This document shows, piece by piece, positions 59,485 through 64,000 of a stretch of DNA of 64,000 nt (its first letter is position 1; each line of letters starts with the position of its first letter). The notes below the pieces were generated by a model. It made no database searches, had not been told where the DNA came from, and worked only from the letters and a program-made list of their open reading frames with translations. Both the position numbers and the translations under genes were made by a program. The DNA is from Candidatus Hydrogenedentota bacterium (GTDB taxonomy: Bacteria > Hydrogenedentota > Hydrogenedentia > Hydrogenedentales > JAEUWI01), in assembly GCA_016791475.1 (NCBI GenBank), contig JAEUWI010000030.1, positions 1-64,000 of the forward strand, read 5' to 3'.

Positions 59485-61806
59485 ATGACATATTCAGACG
59501 TTCGGCAGAGCATGTTGGACGACGTGGTCCCCCTGCGTCTGGAGCGCGCCGAACCTCTTGTTGATCCGCTCCTCGGGACCCGGCTTGGCCACTATCAGAT
59601 CGAGTTTGTGCTTGGCAAAGGGGCCTACGGCGCGGTGTATAAGGCGCGCGATGTAACCCTGGGCCGCTATGTGGCCATCAAGTTTCTTCACCAGTTTCTG
59701 GACAAATCCCACGAGGCCATGTTTCTGGAAGAGGCGAAGGCGGTGGCGGCGCTGGGCAAGCACCCTTCGATTGTGACCATCTTCGAGTTCAGCGAGTATC
59801 AGGGTCGCAAATACTTTGTGCTGGAGTTTGTGGGGTCCCACGCGGGGATGCTGCTCCGGGTCCACCCCAAGGGCTTGCCAATCGAGATGGCCCTGCGTAT
59901 CGGCAAGGAAAGCGCGGAGGGGCTGGCCTACGCCCACAAGCGCTACATTATTCATCGCGATATCAAACCGGCGAATATCCTGCTGGAGATCGAGGGGGGC
60001 AGCGCCAAGCTTGCGGACTTTGGCGTGGCCCGGCTGTTTGACCCCACCTCCAACGAACAAGGGGGCGCACCCGGCGGCACCCCGGCCTATATGGCGCCCG
60101 AAGTAATCGGCGGATATGCGGGCGACACGCGGACCGATGTTTTTTCCCACGGGGTGACGCTGTATGAGCTGTTGTGCGGATCGCTGCCCTTTCGGGGTGA
60201 CACGGCCGAGGCCATCATGTCCGAAATCTCGGCCAACCGCCACGTGCCGCTGCGCGAGCGCCGGGAACTGCCGGCCGCCGTGACCGCCATCGTGGAAAAA
60301 GCGATGGCACACCATCCGGAAGATCGCTATTCCGGGGCGGCGGAACTTGCCGAGGCGCTCGCGAAGTGTCTGATTCCGGCGGCGGGGACCGTGGTCGCCA
60401 GCCCGGCGGCACCCGATCTGGTATCGCTGGACGATATGAAGCTGGTAAAACTGAGGGCCTACCAACTCGCGCAGGATGCGAAGCGGAACGGAGGCGACAA
60501 ACTGGCCCACGGTCCACTGAACGAGGGGGTGGAAGCCTTTCGGAACGGTGAGGCCTACGAGCAACTCAAGCAGTACGGCGCCGCCCGTGACGCCTTCAAC
60601 AACGCGTCGGCGAAATTTAAGGAGGCCGTGGAGCGCTCCAAGGCCTTGATGGACAAGATGCTGGCGCTGAAGGCGACGCGGGAGAAAATGGAATCGATTC
60701 GGGCGAAGGCCGAGGCGGCCCACGCCCACCGCCTGGCCCCGGAGGCTTTTGCGACGGCGTCGATGGAGGAGAAGCGCGCCCGGGAGACGGCGGCCCTGGG
60801 GAAGGCGACCCAGTCCTACCACCATGCGGCGACGTTGTACGTAGAGGCGTTGAAGCAGGCGCTGCAGCATGGCGAGGCGGCGCTGGTCGCGCCTCGGGAA
60901 CGGGTGGCGGAACTGCGCAAGTTGATCGATGTGCAGGGTGTTGCGCCCTTTGCCCGGGACGAGATCGCGCAGGCGAACTTGTGTATTGATCGGGCGCGCC
61001 GTTCCCTTCCGGACTTTACCGCCGCGAAGCAGCATTATCTTGCCGCGGCGGCCATGCTGGAGAAGGCGATTCCGGCGGGGATGGAGCGCAAGCGCCAGGA
61101 CGAGGAGAAGCAGGCCAGGGAGCCGATCACCGTTGCGGGCATCGAGCTGGTCTGGATTCCACCGGGCACCTTTTACATGGGCAGCGATGACGGTTCAGTG
61201 GAGGAGGAGCCGCGCCACCCGGTGACGATATCGCGGGGACTCTGGGTGGGGAAGTATCCGGTTACCCAGAGCCAATGGGAGGCGATCATGGGTGGAAATC
61301 CGTCCGTGTTCAAAGGCGATCCCAACCTGCCCGTGGAGAATGTAAGCTGGCATGACTGCCAGGAGTTCGTTCGGAAGCTCACCGCCCAGGGCGCGGGCCG
61401 TTTTCGGCTGTTGAGCGAGGCGGAGTGGGAATATGCCTGCCGCGCCGGAGAGCCCGGGGACTGGTGCTTCGGGAGCGATCCCGGGCTGCTCAACGAGTAC
61501 GCCTGGAACCATGAGATCGCAAACGGGCGCACGCATCCGGTGGGCGAGAAGAAGCCGAACGGCTGGGGGCTCCACGACATGCACGGCAACGTGTGCGAGT
61601 GGTGCGAGGACCACCACCATCAGGACTATAACGGTGCGCCGGTCGGGGGGGCTGCATGGATTGACGACGGGATCGAGGAGCGGATTACCCGCGGGGGGAG
61701 CTGGTGCATCATCACGCCGGAATGCCGAAGCGCCTATCGAGGCTGGTACGCCCGACCGGACACGACCTCGGACTTTATGGGGCTCAGGGTCTGTAAATCG
61801 GACTGA
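59485..61806 (+). CDS. Hanks-type Ser/Thr protein kinase with C-terminal FGE-sulfatase domain
   Basis: This 773-residue protein has a kinase domain (about residues 30-295): glycine loop LGKGAYGAVYKA, catalytic Lys in YVAIKFLHQF, HRDIKPANILL, DFGVARLF and YMAPEVIGG. A ~220-residue helical, coiled-coil-rich linker follows. The last ~230 residues are an FGE-sulfatase fold (VWIPPGTFYMGSDDGSVEEE, FRLLSEAEWEYACRAGE, GLHDMHGNVCEWCEDH, ITRGGSWC, MGLRVCKSD). No membrane helix is seen. Kinase-FGE fusions occur in planctomycetes, cyanobacteria and others with unknown targets. An earlier in-frame ATG at 59404 exists; 59485 leaves a shorter N-terminus. The enzyme could be opposed by the PP2C phosphatase at 37983. 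Confidence 0.9.
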   Translation: MTYSDVRQSMLDDVVPLRLERAEPLVDPLLGTRLGHYQIEFVLGKGAYGAVYKARDVTLGRYVAIKFLHQFLDKSHEAMFLEEAKAVAALGKHPSIVTIFEFSEYQGRKYFVLEFVGSHAGMLLRVHPKGLPIEMALRIGKESAEGLAYAHKRYIIHRDIKPANILLEIEGGSAKLADFGVARLFDPTSNEQGGAPGGTPAYMAPEVIGGYAGDTRTDVFSHGVTLYELLCGSLPFRGDTAEAIMSEISANRHVPLRERRELPAAVTAIVEKAMAHHPEDRYSGAAELAEALAKCLIPAAGTVVASPAAPDLVSLDDMKLVKLRAYQLAQDAKRNGGDKLAHGPLNEGVEAFRNGEAYEQLKQYGAARDAFNNASAKFKEAVERSKALMDKMLALKATREKMESIRAKAEAAHAHRLAPEAFATASMEEKRARETAALGKATQSYHHAATLYVEALKQALQHGEAALVAPRERVAELRKLIDVQGVAPFARDEIAQANLCIDRARRSLPDFTAAKQHYLAAAAMLEKAIPAGMERKRQDEEKQAREPITVAGIELVWIPPGTFYMGSDDGSVEEEPRHPVTISRGLWVGKYPVTQSQWEAIMGGNPSVFKGDPNLPVENVSWHDCQEFVRKLTAQGAGRFRLLSEAEWEYACRAGEPGDWCFGSDPGLLNEYAWNHEIANGRTHPVGEKKPNGWGLHDMHGNVCEWCEDHHHQDYNGAPVGGAAWIDDGIEERITRGGSWCIITPECRSAYRGWYARPDTTSDFMGLRVCKSD

Positions 61807-61812
61807 CGGGGA

Positions 61813-63816
61813 CTATTCCGCCGTGTGGAACCGGGTTCCGGCGCCACTGCGCAGATAGGTGCGGATGGCGTCGTCCTCGGGGGTGATAATCAGCGCGTCG
61901 GGTGCCGCACTCGCGATGTTCTCGATATAATCGTCCATGTAGATTCGCGCGCCGGCTTCGAATCGCCCCGTGACGCGGGCGGCGTTTCCTTCATCTTCGG
62001 GGTTTTCCAGGATCCGTATCTGGTAGTCCTTGCCAAGCTGATCCGAGACCGCGCGGAAATTATTGAGGTTTTCCGCGGCCTTCACCTCAAACTCGTTCGC
62101 GCGGCGCACGGCGCGATCAACATTACGCAGGGCCAGCACGGCGAAGTTCGAGCGTAGTCGCTTTCCCAGCTGGCTGTCGGGTGCCTGGCCCTGCAGGGCG
62201 GGAATAATGCGGAAGAGCACATCCAGCTTCGTGGCTTCTTTGCCTCCGCCGGCGAGGATTTGCTCATATTTTTCCATGTTCTGCATGGCGCGCTCCTCCT
62301 GAACCACCTGATCGGCCATCTGGCTCTGAAGGATCTTCATGGCCGCCAGTTTGTTGTGGGCCGTTTCCATGAGCAGGGAGCGCTGCCGCCGGTCGAGGGC
62401 CCTCGATCGCAGGGAGTTCTCCAGCGTTGCGGCTTCGGCCTCGGCCGCCTTCAAGTCGTCATCGTCCAACGCATCCAGTGCGACGGTGGCCGCGGGCAAG
62501 TTCTCCTCCCCGCCTGCGACCGGTTGGAACAAATCTTCCCGCGCATCGTTGAGCATGTTCTGGAGGTTGAGCACGACATTGGAGATGAAGGCGTGGCGCC
62601 GCTGGCTGCGCAGGAGGCTTTCGAGCCGCTTCTGGACCTCGCCGCCGCCAAACAGGAACATGAGCACCGACTGCGCCGAGTGGTCGGCTTCGCGCTTTGC
62701 GGCCACCGCGAGGTGGGAGAAGTTTCTTGCGTGGCGGCGCAGGCCATAGGCGCGTGAGAGGAGCTGGTTGAGCTCCGCGCCGGTGACTTCGCCGAAGTCG
62801 GCGCAGGAAAGCTCCCGGCGAAGGACGATGGAAACGCTGCTCATGCCGAGGTGCCGGAAGTGCTGGGCGCTGGCTTCGCCGGATATTTCCAGGCGGCTTC
62901 CCCGGACTTCCCGTCCGACGTGGAGTTGGCGGGTGATCAGTCTGCCCATGAGTGCGGTATCTTCCACCACGATGGATTGCCCGGCGAAAACAAGCCTGGG
63001 GCCTTGAGCGTTCACACAGACCACACTCCCCATCTTGGATATGGCCACGGCGTTGTTGATCACGCCGCGGGCGCGAATGTGGCCGGTCAGGACGATGGCC
63101 ACGCCGGAAATGTTGTGCCGGATTTCGCACTGGCGTCTGGACAGAACCCGCCCCATGACGTAGCCGTCGACGCAGCAGATTCCATCGTTTTCCACCACGA
63201 CCGTGCACCCGTCGGGCACGTCTCCCAGGATGCGCAGGTTGGTCGAGGCTTTGAAAACGGGACCCCGGCAGGGCAACTCGATTCCGGCCAGGAGGCGAAT
63301 GAAGGCGGTTTCCGCCGCGAGCAGTTCGCGTTCCGTCACGTACTGGATCCGGCGTTCGAGGGTGGCGAGGCCGGGCGTGGGCTCCTTGGCGGCCCTGCGC
63401 GCTTCAAGGGCGGCGGCGTGGGGCTCCAGCAGTGCGGTAACGCGCGCGGTCACGGCGTGGGTGCCAACCGTTCGGGCCAGGTTGAGGGTCGCGGTGAGAA
63501 AGGCGACCTCTTCGGCCATGAGTACTTCGACGCGGTGCGCCCGGACCAGTTCTATCAGGTCGCGCAGGAGGAACTGGTGACGGCGACCGGAAGTATTCAG
63601 GTCCGGGGTGTCGGGTGCGGCGGTCCAGCGCTGGACGGCGCCGGTCAGGGCTTGCGCGGTGGCGTCCGACTCCGCCCTCTTGGACTGGGTTTCCACCCAG
63701 AGCGCGCAGAGCGCCATATCCTGCAGGGTGAGTCTGGGGGCGTTTCCCGGCGGGGGCGATGCAACGAAATCGATCAACCTCTTAAGCAAGCAATAGCTCT
63801 CCGCCAGCGTTGTCAC
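61813..63816 (-). CDS. Large FapA-like/polymer-forming beta-helix protein
   Basis: This 667-residue protein has a central repeat region (about residues 185-330) of short beta turns: LRILGDVPDGCTVVVENDG, GYVMGRVLSRRQCEI, VLTGHIRARGVINNAVAISK, VVVEDTALMGRLITRQLHVG. This resembles the right-handed beta-helix of FapA (DUF342) or bactofilins. The flanks are helical; residues 430-560 contain coiled coil (LEALDRRQRSLLMETAHNKL type). FapA-like proteins have been linked to cell-surface or sporulation processes, and bactofilins to scaffolds; which applies here is unknown. The start is GTG 63816. It faces the kinase-FGE gene, ending 7 bases from it. Confidence 0.65.
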   Translation of the reverse strand: MTTLAESYCLLKRLIDFVASPPPGNAPRLTLQDMALCALWVETQSKRAESDATAQALTGAVQRWTAAPDTPDLNTSGRRHQFLLRDLIELVRAHRVEVLMAEEVAFLTATLNLARTVGTHAVTARVTALLEPHAAALEARRAAKEPTPGLATLERRIQYVTERELLAAETAFIRLLAGIELPCRGPVFKASTNLRILGDVPDGCTVVVENDGICCVDGYVMGRVLSRRQCEIRHNISGVAIVLTGHIRARGVINNAVAISKMGSVVCVNAQGPRLVFAGQSIVVEDTALMGRLITRQLHVGREVRGSRLEISGEASAQHFRHLGMSSVSIVLRRELSCADFGEVTGAELNQLLSRAYGLRRHARNFSHLAVAAKREADHSAQSVLMFLFGGGEVQKRLESLLRSQRRHAFISNVVLNLQNMLNDAREDLFQPVAGGEENLPAATVALDALDDDDLKAAEAEAATLENSLRSRALDRRQRSLLMETAHNKLAAMKILQSQMADQVVQEERAMQNMEKYEQILAGGGKEATKLDVLFRIIPALQGQAPDSQLGKRLRSNFAVLALRNVDRAVRRANEFEVKAAENLNNFRAVSDQLGKDYQIRILENPEDEGNAARVTGRFEAGARIYMDDYIENIASAAPDALIITPEDDAIRTYLRSGAGTRFHTAE

Positions 63817-64000
63817 CCCGGAAAGGCGATATGCACAGGATTACGCGACCCGCGCTCCGTGGCGCTGGTCGTGCCGGACACACCCACTTTCCCAGCCATC
63901 GTAGCAGAGGCTTCCGCAGGGGTACAAGTGCGGAAACTGGGCAATCAAATAAAGGCGCAACGTTGAAATGCGGTAGTCCCCGGCGGTCCCGGAGCTTGAC
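63817..64000. other. Right window edge
   Basis: Upstream region of the FapA-like gene. No gene recognised in these 184 bases. Confidence 0.5.

Noticed and set aside
59494-61035. Minus-strand open frame of about 513 codons opposite the kinase
   Set aside because: Kinase motifs on the plus strand are unmistakable; the antisense translation is a compositional artefact.

Overview
The window is a GC-rich bacterial chromosome segment of about 64 kb with no tRNA or rRNA gene that I can see. The gene content suggests an uncultured member of the Planctomycetes-Lentisphaerae-Hydrogenedentes neighbourhood, with Candidatus Hydrogenedentota as my best guess. The clues are a planctomycete-type cytochrome c (PSCyt1/PSCyt2/PSD1) protein, an exosortase-associated TIGR04073 protein, two proteins carrying formylglycine-generating-enzyme (FGE-sulfatase) domains, a GH106-like rhamnosidase, an excisionase-HTH/PTS-EIIA fusion and many nucleotide repeats between genes. 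The phylum is inference and no marker gene here settles it.

Left part, 0-18.7 kb. A c-type cytochrome with DUF1549/DUF1553, a sugar epimerase of the tagatose/psicose 3-epimerase family, AdoMet decarboxylase, an MgtC-like membrane protein and a giant lipoprotein (DUF4382, eight InlB-like repeats, FGE domain) come first. They are followed by an MBOAT acyltransferase with an SGNH-like partner, Hsp20, the TIGR04073 protein and an HDOD regulator. A recF-dciA replication/repair pair has an AAC(3)-I-like acetyltransferase inserted between its two genes.

Variable island, about 18.7-27.5 kb. This stretch has lower GC and many broken genes. In order it holds a DUF91/DUF4268 nuclease-like gene, a 166-bp inverted-repeat element, the 5' end of a CDP-alcohol phosphatidyltransferase, and a complete IS with CTAG at both ends. 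Next come the 3' end of hsdS, two intact co-directional genes of unknown family (a probable winged-helix protein and a PD-(D/E)XK-like nuclease), and an XRE/ImmA-type pseudogene riddled with amber codons. A HEPN-like gene, an IS3 transposase remnant and a partial copy of the 3' end of trpS end the island. The two intact genes between hsd remnants are the best candidate for an undescribed defence-associated module.

Centre, 27.6-46.7 kb. A GH106-like glycosidase, trpS, yhbY, the tgt-yajC-secDF translocation cluster, a PP2C phosphatase and a five-gene oligopeptide ABC transporter lie here. The transporter is interrupted by an orphan TIGR02574 antitoxin-like gene. A divergent ATP-grasp-like gene starts next to the transporter's binding protein.

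Right part, 46.7-64 kb. It holds a PIG-L deacetylase, a ROK-type kinase, a DnaA-like AAA+ domain fused to a long coiled coil and coupled to an HD hydrolase, and comEC with a 50-residue membrane protein upstream. Then come the HTH-EIIA fusion, a DUF2007 protein, an SDR epimerase, serC, a zeta-like kinase with a small partner, a Ser/Thr kinase-FGE fusion and a convergent FapA/bactofilin-like gene.

Repeats are a theme. Nine-base arrays (unit GGGTCTTAT) sit in three divergent intergenic regions and at the left edge. Two elements of 163-166 bp have long perfect inverted ends, one 520-bp spacer holds three nested palindromes, and GATCGGTCC-type palindromes recur.
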